In this document: one piece after another, positions 17,252 through 25,570 of the stretch
Position numbering within the stretch: the stretch's first letter is position 1
How the letters are laid out: every line of letters begins with the position of its first letter
Assembly (NCBI RefSeq): GCF_900129855.1
Contig: NZ_LT670819.1
Span: 1 to 64,000 of the forward strand
Origin: Streptomyces sp. 3214.6
GTDB lineage: Bacteria; Actinomycetota; Actinomycetes; Streptomycetales; Streptomycetaceae
Reading direction: 5' to 3'
DNA length: 64,000 nt
Program-made: the position numbers and the translations under genes
The notes under the pieces: generated by a model
What the model was told of the DNA's origin: nothing
Seen by the model: only the letters and a program-made list of their open reading frames with translations
Databases searched by the model: none

Positions 17252-17473
17252 GGCCCTGCCCGCGAGACCGGCAGCGTGGTCCCGAAACGAACGGGTACGC
17301 CCCCGAAGCCGAGGGCCGCGCCTCCGAAACGAACAGGGACGCCCCCGAAGCCGAACCACCCCACCCCGAAACACCACACAGGATGAGGAAACGAAATCAC
17401 GCGGCAGGGGCGAATGGGAAAAATGAAATGCCAGCATTCGCGGGAATTGGAAGGCCCCGGGATTCGACAGTTT

Positions 17474-17491
17474 CCCGATTTGCAAATCGGG
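17474..17491. promoter_or_regulatory. perfect 18-bp palindrome
   Basis: CCCGATTTGCAAATCGGG is fully self-complementary. It sits in a short AT-richer stretch (17383-17690) between the inverted repeat and the 44-residue peptide gene. It could be an operator or recombination site; no partner protein can be assigned. Confidence 0.4.
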
Positions 17492-17594
17492 ATCCGGAAT
17501 TGATTAGGTTCCGTGAACGAGGAAACGGATGTATGCTGGTATCTGATCGCCCGTTCCGGGAATCCGGACAGATCGCTCGGTCCACAAATGAGTC

Positions 17595-17631
17595 GGGCCC
17601 CACGCCTCTGTTGCACGAGATCGTGGGGCCC
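17595..17631. terminator. 10-bp perfect hairpin
   Basis: GGGCCCCACG pairs with CGTGGGGCCC across a 17-base loop. With the hairpin at 17648-17681 it forms a double terminator-like barrier between the peptide gene and the inverted repeat. Confidence 0.5.
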
Positions 17632-17647
17632 CCGGTTCCGGACCTGA

Positions 17648-17681
17648 GATGGGCTCGGCCGTGGCATCGGCCGGGCCCATC
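17648..17681 (-). terminator. terminator after the 44-residue peptide gene
   Basis: A 14-bp stem with one mismatch and a six-base loop starts eight bases after the TAG stop of the minus-strand small gene. Position and strength make it a probable terminator for that gene. Confidence 0.65.
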
Positions 17682-17688
17682 GTTGCTG

Positions 17689-17823
17689 CTAGTACAGCTG
17701 CCAGAGCTTGTACACCCAGTACGCGGCCTGGCTGGCACGCGCGATCAGGATGCATATCTGGACGGCTGACTGCCGCTTGGTCCGGTCCGGCTTGGTTCCC
17801 TCGTTGAGGTCCCTGCCGGACAC
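17689..17823 (-). CDS. 44-residue basic/aromatic peptide, function unknown
   Basis: A GTG start lies seven bases after an extended anti-16S match (GGGAGGAGGTGA), about as good as a ribosome binding site can be, and a terminator follows the stop. The product has a charged N-terminal half (GRDLNEGTKPDRTKRQ) and a hydrophobic aromatic C-terminal half (ICILIARASQAAYWVYKLWQLY in two parts), with a single Cys. It could be a small membrane peptide, a toxin or a peptide precursor. No modifying enzyme is next to it, so I do not call it a RiPP. It points toward the large inverted repeat. Confidence 0.55.
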   Translation of the reverse strand: MSGRDLNEGTKPDRTKRQSAVQICILIARASQAAYWVYKLWQLY

Positions 17824-18313
17824 CGAATCACCTCCTCCCGGTAGACCAGCTGAAATCCACCGGAATTCTTGGAGGGGCGTCTCGACAGTAGCAGAATCGC
17901 GCCTACTGAAAAGCGGCCCTCCGAATGCGGCAACCCATGCGATGCAGCTAATGATGAGAGCCGGCCGGTGGTGCCGAGGGGCGGGTAATAGCTGGCTCAC
18001 GCTCTGGACAAGTCTCACCGTGGTTCCGGTTGCGTCTCGGCTCCAAGCCGATGATCTTGGTTAGATTCTGGGCGCGGAGAGCCGGGTGGACCAGGTGATC
18101 CACTCGGCTACGACGTTGGCCACGGGGCTGTCGACCTCCTGAACGCTGCGGGCTCAGCAAAGAGCCAGGGGGAGGGGGAGCCCGGATCGCCTAGCGCGAC
18201 CACGCTCGCACCGTGCGGCGGCGCGGCCTGTTGTCACCAGTCGCGCCGCCCAGGTTCAGTTCACTTCCCGCAGCGCGGGCAACGGGTCCTCGGCAGGCCC
18301 CGGGTGCGGCGTG
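17824..18313. other. 490-bp gap with no supported gene
   Basis: It holds the upstream region of the peptide gene and the sequence beyond the stop of the helicase gene. A small hairpin (CCCGC/GCGGG, 18267-18279) lies 35 bp past that stop and could help terminate the operon. No reading frame here gives a recognisable product. Confidence 0.5.
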
Positions 18314-20563
18314 TCAGAGTCCGAGCTCCGCCAGGGCGGTCTGGCGTTGCGGGCTGAGGCGGGAGCGTCGGCGGCTGAGGTTGCTCAGCCACTGTCCCAG
18401 TCGTACCCGGTCGCCTTCGATCTCCTCGATGTGGCGCTGGGGGACATTGAGATGGCCCTCTCGTGCGCGGAAGGCGCGAGCGGCGGCCAGTCCGCGCTGG
18501 AAGGCCTGCTCACGTGCTGGCAGCCGGGCGTCGTTGTTGCGGGCGGCGGGCGTGTCCGGCAGATCGAGGCCTGCGCTCTTGAGGAGGTGGCGCTGCTCGG
18601 GGTGAAGGGTGTCGGCACGTTCGCACTGCGCCGTGAGCCACTCCCCCGGTGAGGCGGCTGTGTCCTTTTCTGTCTGCCGTAGAGCGGAGTGGTAGAGGCG
18701 TTGCCAGGTGATCGGCCAGGGCGGGTTCCACCACCGGTCCAGGGCGGCGAGTGCGGCTGCGCGTTCGTTGGAAAGGGTCTCGGCTCGGGTGCGCTGGGTG
18801 GCCAGCCAGCGGCCGAGGGGGAAGCCGTCGTGGGTTTCTTCGACAGGAGCGGCGAGGTGGCCGTGGTGGGCGGCGTAGGCGGTGGCGTGGGCGAGACCTC
18901 GGTCGAAGGCCTGCTGGCGGGGGTCCCAGATGACGCCAAGACGTTCCAGAGCTTGGGTGCGTGCTGGGTCGAGTGTGCCGGCGATGTGCAGATGGCGCTG
19001 CCAGGTGAGCCAGCGGCCCAGGGGGTAGCCGGTGGAGTCTTCGTAGGTCTGCGGGACGTCGAGGTGGTGGTGGGTGCGGTGGTAGCGGCGGGCCGCGTTC
19101 AGACCGCGGCGCCATTCGGCGCTCTTAGGGGCCAGGACTCGTAGGGAGAGAGCGAGGGCGACCTCCTCGGCCTGGGTGGGCCGGTCAAAGTGCAGCCAGG
19201 ACTCCGGGTCCTCGGGGGGCATGGTGGGTCGGTGGGTGCGGGGGTCGGCCAGGCGGGCTTCGAGGCGGTCGTCGTGGGCGCGTAGGGCCTGGATGGTGTG
19301 CCACAGGGGGGTGTAAGCGTCGGCGCCGAGGAGGTCGTCGGGGTCTTCGCTGGGGGTGAGGTAGACGGGGACGACGAGGGTGGCCTTCTTGCCGGCGCCT
19401 GGAGTCTGGCGCAGGGCACGGCCAACGGCCTGGACGGTGTCGACCGGGCTGTTCTTGGGGTCGCAGAATACGACGGCGTCGATGGCGGGGACATCGATGC
19501 CCTCCCCCAGGACACGGGCGTTGGACAGCACGGCCGGGGCGTCGGGGCCGGTGTGGGCGGCGAACTCGAGCAGGAGGCGGCGGCGGACCTGAGGGGGGTG
19601 GCTGCCGCTGACCCAGTCTGCCCATAGTCCTTCGCAGCGCAGGGCGGCAGGGAGGGTGGCGGCCGTGTCGGCCAGGGTGGTGGCGAAGGCACGGGCGTCG
19701 GCGACGCGGTGATGGAAGGTCAGGACGCGGCGCAGCTGGTGGTCGTGGATGGCGCGCAGGGCGGCGACCTGGCGGCCGGCCAGGCGCAGTCCGTCGACGC
19801 CGGCACCCGGTCCGGTGGCCAGCCAGTCCCGCAGGTCTTCGTCGGAGACGACGGGGACGAGGATCTGGTAGTCGGCGAGCAGGCCGAGGTCGATGGCGTG
19901 GGAGAGGGTCAGCCGGTAGGCGACGGGGCCGAAGAGGGTTTCGTCGTCCATGGACGCCACCGTCTCGGTGTCCCCGTCGCGGTCTTCATCGGGGTCCCAG
20001 ACGCGGGGCGTGGCGGTCAGGTACAGGCGACGGGCGGCAGGGACCTGGTCGTCGTGGTGGACGGCGGCCCACGCCTTGCCCAGACGGCCGGCAGTGCGGT
20101 GGGCCTCATCGACGACCACCAGACCCCAGGGGGGCAGACGGTGGTCGCGGTGGGCGGCCACTACGGCCGGCAGGGAAGCGTAGGTGGCGTAGACCGTGAC
20201 CGGACCTGGGGCGCCTGTGCTGGCGAGCGCAGCCAGTTCACCGGGCGCAGTGGTCATCGGGATGTCGGCGCTGAGCGGTTCGTGGTCGAGAGCCTGCCGG
20301 GCCGAACACACCGCTATCGCCGGCCCTTTGCGGCCTGCCGCACGCCAGGAACGGATCGTTTGGGACAGCAGGTCCAACGTCGGCAAAAGCACCAGCACAC
20401 GGCCCCGCGGGGCGATGCGGGTCGTGGTGCGGGCGGCGATGAGGGTCTTGCCGGTGCCGCAGGCCGCGATCACGCTCGCGCGGGGGTGTTGGTTGAGGGT
20501 CCGGGTGGCTGCGGCGACCGCGTCCTTTTGGTGGGGGCGGAGCGTCAGCTCGGTAGGTGGCAT
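18314..20563 (-). CDS. SF2 DEAH helicase with helicase-associated repeats
   Basis: I start at the ATG at 20563; earlier in-frame starts only extend into the upstream gene. The 749-residue protein has helicase motif I (ACGTGKT, 34-40), DEAH (152-155), TAT (183-185) and the C-terminal helicase domain (VLGEGIDVPAIDAVVF, QAVGRALRQ). It then carries at least four Trp-rich helicase-associated units (pattern G-H-L-x-V-P ... LGxWLxxQR; PF03457 type) to the end. Such proteins resemble the telomere-proximal TtrA helicases of Streptomyces linear replicons, as I recall them. It is the last of five genes; the SF1 helicase ends 37 bp upstream. Confidence 0.9.
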   Translation of the reverse strand: MPPTELTLRPHQKDAVAAATRTLNQHPRASVIAACGTGKTLIAARTTTRIAPRGRVLVLLPTLDLLSQTIRSWRAAGRKGPAIAVCSARQALDHEPLSADIPMTTAPGELAALASTGAPGPVTVYATYASLPAVVAAHRDHRLPPWGLVVVDEAHRTAGRLGKAWAAVHHDDQVPAARRLYLTATPRVWDPDEDRDGDTETVASMDDETLFGPVAYRLTLSHAIDLGLLADYQILVPVVSDEDLRDWLATGPGAGVDGLRLAGRQVAALRAIHDHQLRRVLTFHHRVADARAFATTLADTAATLPAALRCEGLWADWVSGSHPPQVRRRLLLEFAAHTGPDAPAVLSNARVLGEGIDVPAIDAVVFCDPKNSPVDTVQAVGRALRQTPGAGKKATLVVPVYLTPSEDPDDLLGADAYTPLWHTIQALRAHDDRLEARLADPRTHRPTMPPEDPESWLHFDRPTQAEEVALALSLRVLAPKSAEWRRGLNAARRYHRTHHHLDVPQTYEDSTGYPLGRWLTWQRHLHIAGTLDPARTQALERLGVIWDPRQQAFDRGLAHATAYAAHHGHLAAPVEETHDGFPLGRWLATQRTRAETLSNERAAALAALDRWWNPPWPITWQRLYHSALRQTEKDTAASPGEWLTAQCERADTLHPEQRHLLKSAGLDLPDTPAARNNDARLPAREQAFQRGLAAARAFRAREGHLNVPQRHIEEIEGDRVRLGQWLSNLSRRRSRLSPQRQTALAELGL

Positions 20564-20600
20564 GGGTGGTGGGCGGCTTCCAGAGGCGGGCTGGGGCGGA

Positions 20601-21932
20601 TCAGGCGGTACGGATGCGGTGCCGGGAGAGGTGGTCGAGGACGTGCTGGTGGGCTTCCCAGCCGTCGGGGAATTTGGCGGGGACGCCGAGGTGGACGGGG
20701 TCGTTGGAGGGGTGGCTGTCGAGGAGGTCGGCGATGCCGGCGCGGGCGACGACGATGCAGGCGTGGCGGTGGCGTGAGGCCAGCACGCACAGGCGGCCGG
20801 CTTCCAGGTGGAAGGCGGAGGCGTCGCGGCGTCCGGAGAGCGGGTGCAGGACGATGGTGACGGCGAATTCGCGTCCCTGCAGGCGGTTGGCGGTGTCGGC
20901 GCGTACTCCTCGGGTGTGAGGGGTGTGGTTGAGGAGCTGCTGGATGTGGCGGGCCTGTTCGCGGTGGGCGGTGCCGATGGCGATGTCGGCGGGCTGGAGA
21001 CGGCGGCCGGAGGGGTGGTTCTCACACACGGCCTCGGCGCCGCGGGCGAGCAGTCGGGCGGCCAGCGCGACGGTGGCGTGGGTGGCTTCGGGGTCGGTGC
21101 GGGCGGTGTGTCGGGCGGGTAGTTCGTGCAGGGCCCAGCCAAAGCGGGCGGCTTCCTCGAGGGTGGCGTCCAGGGGGTTGTGCAGGCCGCTGGTGGTGAA
21201 GTGCAGGGTCCGGGTGGCGGGGGCGGTGCCGGCCTGGAAGGGGGTGAAGGGGTAGAAGGCGCGGGAGACGAGGCCGGCTGCGGAGGGGGGAAGGCGCCAG
21301 GAGACCGGCAGCGTGTGGACGGTGGCGTCGTTGTGGTTCATCAGGACCGTGACGGCACTGTTCATGGGGTCGTGGGGCAGGCCGATCCAGCGGGGGGAGC
21401 GGATGATGGAGAACGGGTCGAGCTGTCCGGGATCGCCCACGAAGAGGGCCTGGTCGAAGAGTTTGGCGATCAGCAGTAGGGCGTCGGAGCGCATCTGGTA
21501 GGCCTCGTCGATGATGGCCCACCTCCAGCGGGGTCCGTCAACGTTCGCCCATTTCTTGGCGGTTGCGACGATCACATCACAGGCGAGGACGTCTTTGATG
21601 TCCTTGCTGATGATGGTGTCGGCCAGCTCTTGGACGTGGTCGGGGACGTGGTAGGTGTGCCCGGTGAGGCGTCCCAGGCGCAGCCGGGGCGCTTCGGGGT
21701 CGGCGAGGCGGACCAGGAGGTCGTCGACCTGGTGGTTGGTCTGGGCGACGATGATGCACCGCTCGCCGGCGGCAGCGAGAGTGCGGGCAGCGCGGACGAC
21801 CAGGGTGGATTTCCCGGCGCCGGGCGGTGAGTCGACGACGAGGGCCTGGTCGCTGCCTACGCCGAGTGCGTCAAGGACGCCGGTCACGGCCGCGCGGGCC
21901 AGCTCGGCGGGTGAGGGCGTGCGCTGGGTCAT
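20601..21932 (-). CDS. SF1B (Upf1/Dna2-type) helicase or ATPase
   Basis: This 443-residue protein has Walker A SPPGAGKST (35-43), motif II IIDEAYQ (about 140-146), motif III FVGDPGQLDPF (164-174), a motif IV arginine region (VSWRLP) and motif V (NRLQGREFAVTIV), ending with motif VI (LCVLASRHRHACI). This is the SF1B helicase core, as in Dna2 and Upf1, without an attached nuclease domain. The matching Cas4/Dna2-like nuclease is encoded two genes upstream. Its ATG overlaps the stop of the upstream gene (ATGA, 21929-21932), so it is co-translated with it. Confidence 0.9.
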   Translation of the reverse strand: MTQRTPSPAELARAAVTGVLDALGVGSDQALVVDSPPGAGKSTLVVRAARTLAAAGERCIIVAQTNHQVDDLLVRLADPEAPRLRLGRLTGHTYHVPDHVQELADTIISKDIKDVLACDVIVATAKKWANVDGPRWRWAIIDEAYQMRSDALLLIAKLFDQALFVGDPGQLDPFSIIRSPRWIGLPHDPMNSAVTVLMNHNDATVHTLPVSWRLPPSAAGLVSRAFYPFTPFQAGTAPATRTLHFTTSGLHNPLDATLEEAARFGWALHELPARHTARTDPEATHATVALAARLLARGAEAVCENHPSGRRLQPADIAIGTAHREQARHIQQLLNHTPHTRGVRADTANRLQGREFAVTIVLHPLSGRRDASAFHLEAGRLCVLASRHRHACIVVARAGIADLLDSHPSNDPVHLGVPAKFPDGWEAHQHVLDHLSRHRIRTA

Positions 21933-23413
21933 GGCTGAGGCTCCTCGGCCGCCTCCAGGGCGGTGGCGGGGTGGTCGTGCTGGGGGCCGCCGTGCGTCCA
22001 GGGGGTGTTGTCGCGGCTGGGGAAGGGGGGCTGGCGGAAGAACTCGGGGGCGAGGGTGAGGCAGAGGTCGTCACCGACGGCGGGAACGGAATCGGGTTTG
22101 GTGGTGAGGGTGGTGACCTCAAGCAGCAGGTCGCTGCCGCCGTCGCGGGGGGTGATGCTGCGGATGGCCATGTGTACCCGGGGGTTGTGGGGGCCGGCCA
22201 GCAGGTTTCCGATGTCCAGGCGGACCGGGTCGGTGGTGTGCAGGGTGAAACGGGGCTTGCGCTGAGCACGGCCGGTGGGGCCGGTGACGGTGCGGTGGGG
22301 GTCGGCGTCGATGACGGTGCCGGCGAGGGCTTCTCCGCTGGTGCGCCGTTCGGCCATGACGAAATCGTCTTCCAGGGCGCGGCGGGCTTCGAAGGCGCCT
22401 GCGGCCTGTTCGAGGCGGGCCAGGCGGCGGGCGGCGGAGACGGCGTCGTCCTTGATGGGCTGGGGGCGGCCGTCGTCGGCGAGGTAGGTGCTGTAGGCGG
22501 TGAAGCGGTCGCGGTCGGCGTCCCAGCGGCGGTGGGCGTCCGGGGTCTGGTTCAGGGTGCGCAGCAGGGCGAGCGCGTGCCAGGCGTCGTCCCAGGTGGG
22601 GTGGAGATAGGTGTGCAGGAGATCGCACAGCCGGTCGGTGTGCCGGGTCATGGCGGCGGTGTTGCCCTCTCCGGCGGCGGTGTCGTAGGCCGTCAGCAGG
22701 GGGTCGAGTTCGAAGGTGTCGAAGGAGGGGTCGGTGGCCGGTCCGGCGGGCCGGTGCAGCTGGGGGTCTTCGGCGGCGAGGGCCGCGTGCAGGCCGGTGG
22801 CGCCGGGCGGTGGGTCGATCCAGGCCAGGAGGGCGGCGAGGTGCTCGTCTTCCAGGGGGCTTTGGCCGGTGACCCAGTGGGTGGTCAGCAGTTCCGTCAG
22901 GGCGAGCAGGAAGGCGGAGCCGGGGTATTCGGCGTGCTCGGCGAAGAAGGTCAGCCACTGTCCGAGGCGTCCGACGCTGAGGGCTGGGTCAGCGTCCTCG
23001 GGCACCTCGGTGAAGCGCACGGCGCGGCCGAGCCGCTCGATGTAGGGGATGGACTTGTGGTTGGCGACGAGGAGTTGGGGGGCGTGGGTGTAGCGCTGGC
23101 GGGCGGGCTTGCTGCCGCGGGCGGGCAGGCGTTCGGTGGTGTGCTGGAAGCTGTCGATGTAGGTGAGGATGCCGTCGGCCAGGTCGTCGAGGAACGCGGT
23201 GGGCCGGCCGCGCGGGGGTGCGACCAGCAGCCGGGGGCGGGCCGGGTCGTCGCCGTACATGACGGCCAGCGGGGTGGCTTCGGTGCCGGAGCGGTTGAGC
23301 GGCAGGATGATCAGCGGCCGCTCAGCGAGGTGGAAGTGGCGGATGGTGCTGGCGTCCTGGGCCTGCTCGGTTTCGGCCGCCTCCAGGCGCAGCAGGGTGG
23401 TGAGCAGGCTCAT
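21929..23413 (-). CDS. hypothetical protein of helicase-nuclease operon
   Basis: This 494-residue protein is coupled by ATGA overlaps at both ends, to the nuclease (23410-23413) and to the SF1 helicase (21929-21932). It begins MSLLTTLLRLEAAETEQAQD, has an alpha/beta N-terminal part (RPLIILPLNR, AVMYGDDPARPRLLVAPP), a long helical middle and a C-terminal beta segment. I find no nucleotide-binding or catalytic motif and do not recognise the family. The fixed position between nuclease and helicase suggests a structural subunit of one complex. Confidence 0.8.
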   Translation of the reverse strand: MSLLTTLLRLEAAETEQAQDASTIRHFHLAERPLIILPLNRSGTEATPLAVMYGDDPARPRLLVAPPRGRPTAFLDDLADGILTYIDSFQHTTERLPARGSKPARQRYTHAPQLLVANHKSIPYIERLGRAVRFTEVPEDADPALSVGRLGQWLTFFAEHAEYPGSAFLLALTELLTTHWVTGQSPLEDEHLAALLAWIDPPPGATGLHAALAAEDPQLHRPAGPATDPSFDTFELDPLLTAYDTAAGEGNTAAMTRHTDRLCDLLHTYLHPTWDDAWHALALLRTLNQTPDAHRRWDADRDRFTAYSTYLADDGRPQPIKDDAVSAARRLARLEQAAGAFEARRALEDDFVMAERRTSGEALAGTVIDADPHRTVTGPTGRAQRKPRFTLHTTDPVRLDIGNLLAGPHNPRVHMAIRSITPRDGGSDLLLEVTTLTTKPDSVPAVGDDLCLTLAPEFFRQPPFPSRDNTPWTHGGPQHDHPATALEAAEEPQP

Positions 23414-24543
23414 GCGGACTCCCGCAGCTGGGCGCGGATGGTGTGGGCGTGCTGCAGTGCGGCGGCCAGGTCGGTCTGGTCGGGGGCCGGGGCACGGGTG
23501 CCGTCGGCCAGGCGCAGGGCGGTGGTGATGTGGTCGATGCCGCCCAGGTCGTCGCGGACGCCGGTGCCCAGCACGTCGATCGAGCCTTCGTCGCGGGCCT
23601 CGCTGCGGCAGAAGTAGGCCAGGTCGCAGAAGTGGCGGCAGGCGGGGGTGTAGCGGGCGGCAGTGGTCTGCAGGACTGCGGTGAGCGCCTTGGGGTCGCG
23701 GGTGGGCCGGTCGTCCCGGTCGGGGGCGAGGTCGAAGGTGGTGTCGGGCGGCAGTGCGTCCACCAGGGGCTCGATGCGGGTGAGCCGGCTCAGCTGACGG
23801 GTGAGGGCGGCGACCTTCTTGCGCGCGTCGACCAGGCTGGCGGTGGGTCGGCGGCTGAAGTTGCGGGGCATGACGAGGATGACGTCGTCGGAGACCCTGT
23901 CCTTGTCGATGCCTTCGTTTTCCAGCAGTTCGCGCAGGGCGAGGATGTAGGCGGCGGCCTGGGTGACGGCGGCGGCCACTTTGGCCGGGTTGGCCTGGCC
24001 GTCGAGGACGGCGAAGGACTTGATCTCGATGATGTGGAAGACGCCGTCGATTTGGAAGGCGACCACGTCGGGCTCGAGGTAGACGGGGTGGCCGGCGACG
24101 GTCAGCTGCAGGATGGGGTGGTCCAGCAGCGTGCGAGCGGGGCCGGTGGAGCGGACGGCTTCCAGGACGGCGGTGCGGGTGTAAGCGTGGCGCACTTGCA
24201 GGGAGGCGTCCTGGGTGCCGACGGCTGCGAGGTCGGTGTGGGCGGCCTCGGGCAGCGGCAGGCCGAGGACTTCGCGCAGCAGGCGCAGGAGTTCGGCTCC
24301 GCCGTCGGCCTTCACCTGCTGTTCGAAGACGGCCCCGCTCCTGAGGGCGAGGGAGGACTTGGCGAGCGGGCGGGGTTTTCCCAGGTGGACGGCGATGGCG
24401 TCCTTGTCGACGCCGGCGGCGTCCAGCAGGGCCCGGCGGGTGCAGCCGGGGTTGGTGGTCAGGGCCGCGAGGGTGCGGGCGTCGTGCCCTTTGGCGGGGA
24501 CGGGGCCGCGCAGTGCGTCGAGGCGGTCGTCGAGCAGACTCAC
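23410..24543 (-). CDS. Cas4/Dna2-like iron-sulfur PD-(D/E)xK nuclease
   Basis: I start at the GTG at 24543 with AAGGAAG upstream. The 377-residue protein shows the RecB/Cas4 nuclease core: GxxxE around E74 (RSGAVFEQ), D159 (EPDVVAF), E173-I-K175 (HIIEIKSF) and QxxxY (Q195/Y199). Four cysteines are placed as in iron-sulfur nucleases of the Dna2/AddB/Cas4 group: C34 near the N-terminus and C302-x3-C306-x5-C312 near the C-terminus. The usual spacing is CxxC, so x3 is a variant. Such enzymes cut single-stranded or flapped DNA ends, usually with a partner helicase; one is encoded two genes downstream. Confidence 0.88.
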   Translation of the reverse strand: MSLLDDRLDALRGPVPAKGHDARTLAALTTNPGCTRRALLDAAGVDKDAIAVHLGKPRPLAKSSLALRSGAVFEQQVKADGGAELLRLLREVLGLPLPEAAHTDLAAVGTQDASLQVRHAYTRTAVLEAVRSTGPARTLLDHPILQLTVAGHPVYLEPDVVAFQIDGVFHIIEIKSFAVLDGQANPAKVAAAVTQAAAYILALRELLENEGIDKDRVSDDVILVMPRNFSRRPTASLVDARKKVAALTRQLSRLTRIEPLVDALPPDTTFDLAPDRDDRPTRDPKALTAVLQTTAARYTPACRHFCDLAYFCRSEARDEGSIDVLGTGVRDDLGGIDHITTALRLADGTRAPAPDQTDLAAALQHAHTIRAQLRESA

Positions 24544-24575
24544 GAAGCTTCCTTGCGGGGACGAGTCGAAGGCGG

Positions 24576-25436
24576 TCAGGGAACGGAGCGCAGTCGGCGG
24601 GCGGACTGGAAGGAGCCTCCGAACAGCAGCCCTGCCTCGTCGAGTTGGCGGCGGGCGCGGTCGGCTGCTTCGGTGCGTGTGGTGGTGTCGCTGTCGGTGT
24701 GCAGGGCGAGCTCGTCCTGGGCGGCGCGGCGCAGCAGCGGCAGGTCGATGGGGGCGTGGGCTGCGGTGTGCTGCTGAGTGGGGGGTTGGGCGCCGGGGAT
24801 GTTCTGGGCGTAGCGCACCAGTAGTTGCCGGGCAGGCAGCGGCAGGCTGTCCAGGTCGAGGCGTTCGGCGGCATCCGCGATGTTCAGGGCGCTGGTGAGG
24901 AAGTGGACGCGGGCGCTGAGGGGTCCGACGATGCGCTGTTCCAGGGGCCAGACGCTGATGGTGAGCAGTCCGCGGGCGGGTGAGAGCAGGTCGGACGTGA
25001 GCGCCGGGCACAGGTAGTACGGGCGGGCGCCGGGTGCGGAGCGGTAGGAGCGTTCCTCGTCGCGGCGCAGGCTGGTCAGCCGTGAGGGGGCCAACGCGCC
25101 GGCGAAGAAGGCTTCGTGGACGGTGCTGATGAGCTTGGGGGCCGCGGGCACGGCCAGCAGGGTCAGGACCTGGTGGACCTGTTCGCGTGCGGGTAGCAGG
25201 GCTGGCGGCTCCGCCGTTGCGTCCTGTGCGGGAGCGCTGCGCGAGGTGTCGCCTGGGGCTGAGGTGTCCTCACCGTCCTCGGTCTGCGCGAACAGGGCGT
25301 CCCAGGCGCGCTGGGTGCGCCGCAGTTCGTCGCGGAGCTGCTTGACCTGGTCGCTGTCACGGGCCAGTTGGGCGCGCCGCATGGCCTGCTGCAGCTGTTG
25401 CATGCGTTCTTCGAGTGCGTCCAGATGCTCGTGCAT
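24576..25436 (-). CDS. coiled-coil protein, first gene of helicase-nuclease operon
   Basis: This 286-residue protein has an N-terminal coiled coil (residues 1-50, LDALEERMQQLQQAMRR), a Ser/Thr/Ala-rich linker, then a globular part with PYYLCPALTSDLL and VWPLEQRIVGPLSARVHFLTS. I do not recognise the family. It lies 32 bp upstream of the nuclease gene and starts 134 bp from the divergent sbcD-like gene. It may bridge or regulate the complex. Confidence 0.75.
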   Translation of the reverse strand: MHEHLDALEERMQQLQQAMRRAQLARDSDQVKQLRDELRRTQRAWDALFAQTEDGEDTSAPGDTSRSAPAQDATAEPPALLPAREQVHQVLTLLAVPAAPKLISTVHEAFFAGALAPSRLTSLRRDEERSYRSAPGARPYYLCPALTSDLLSPARGLLTISVWPLEQRIVGPLSARVHFLTSALNIADAAERLDLDSLPLPARQLLVRYAQNIPGAQPPTQQHTAAHAPIDLPLLRRAAQDELALHTDSDTTTRTEAADRARRQLDEAGLLFGGSFQSARRLRSVP

Positions 25437-25570
25437 GACAGCACCCTACCGCATTCCAGTGTTTTCCAGTTTTCTCCTGTGATTCCTGTTGTAGAGTCGT
25501 CGGCACTTCGCCAACTGCCGCTGCCGCAGCGGGCGTCGGGCAGTCCTGCCTGCACTGAGGAGAGCCGTTC
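25437..25570. promoter_or_regulatory. divergent promoter region with tandem repeats
   Basis: This AT-richer intergenic region separates the minus-strand helicase-nuclease operon from sbcD-sbcC. It contains a tandem decamer, TTCCAGTGTT/TTCCAGTTTT (25454-25473), followed by two TCCTGT words (25475-25490). Shared control of both operons from one site is likely, which supports treating them as one functional unit. Confidence 0.5.

Larger units (their letters stand above)
15761..17382. repeat. 1.6-kb imperfect inverted repeat built from ordered short-word blocks
   Basis: The left part (15761 to about 16543) reappears as its reverse complement in the right part (about 16632 to 17382), with a centre near 16,587 and about 88 bp between the innermost matches. 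Going inward, each arm is a ladder of blocks, each repeating its own word: CTTCGG, GGTCTCG, TGTCG, TGTCCG, GTGACA/GTCAC, GGACCGG/GGGGACC, GTGAGCGTGAAC, then GTACGG. Arms are identical in some blocks and diverged in others, and the left arm has about 52 extra bases near 16108-16160. Nothing here looks coding. Possible explanations are a fused or relic telomere, a partition or transfer locus, or a structured RNA; none is proven. Confidence 0.85.

Noticed and set aside
15761..17382. Typical archetypal Streptomyces telomere
   Set aside because: The classic GCGAAGC-loop palindromes of known telomere ends are not seen, so only an atypical or relic telomere remains possible.
15761..17382. CRISPR array
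   Set aside because: Repeats are short, of many families, variable in spacing and arranged as an inverted repeat; no regular repeat-spacer pattern.
17689..17823. RiPP precursor call for the 44-residue peptide
   Set aside because: No modifying enzyme, protease or dedicated transporter is adjacent.
21827..23617. 596-residue plus-strand frame
   Set aside because: Gly-rich antisense shadow of the 494-residue protein; the minus-strand gene has overlaps with both neighbours.
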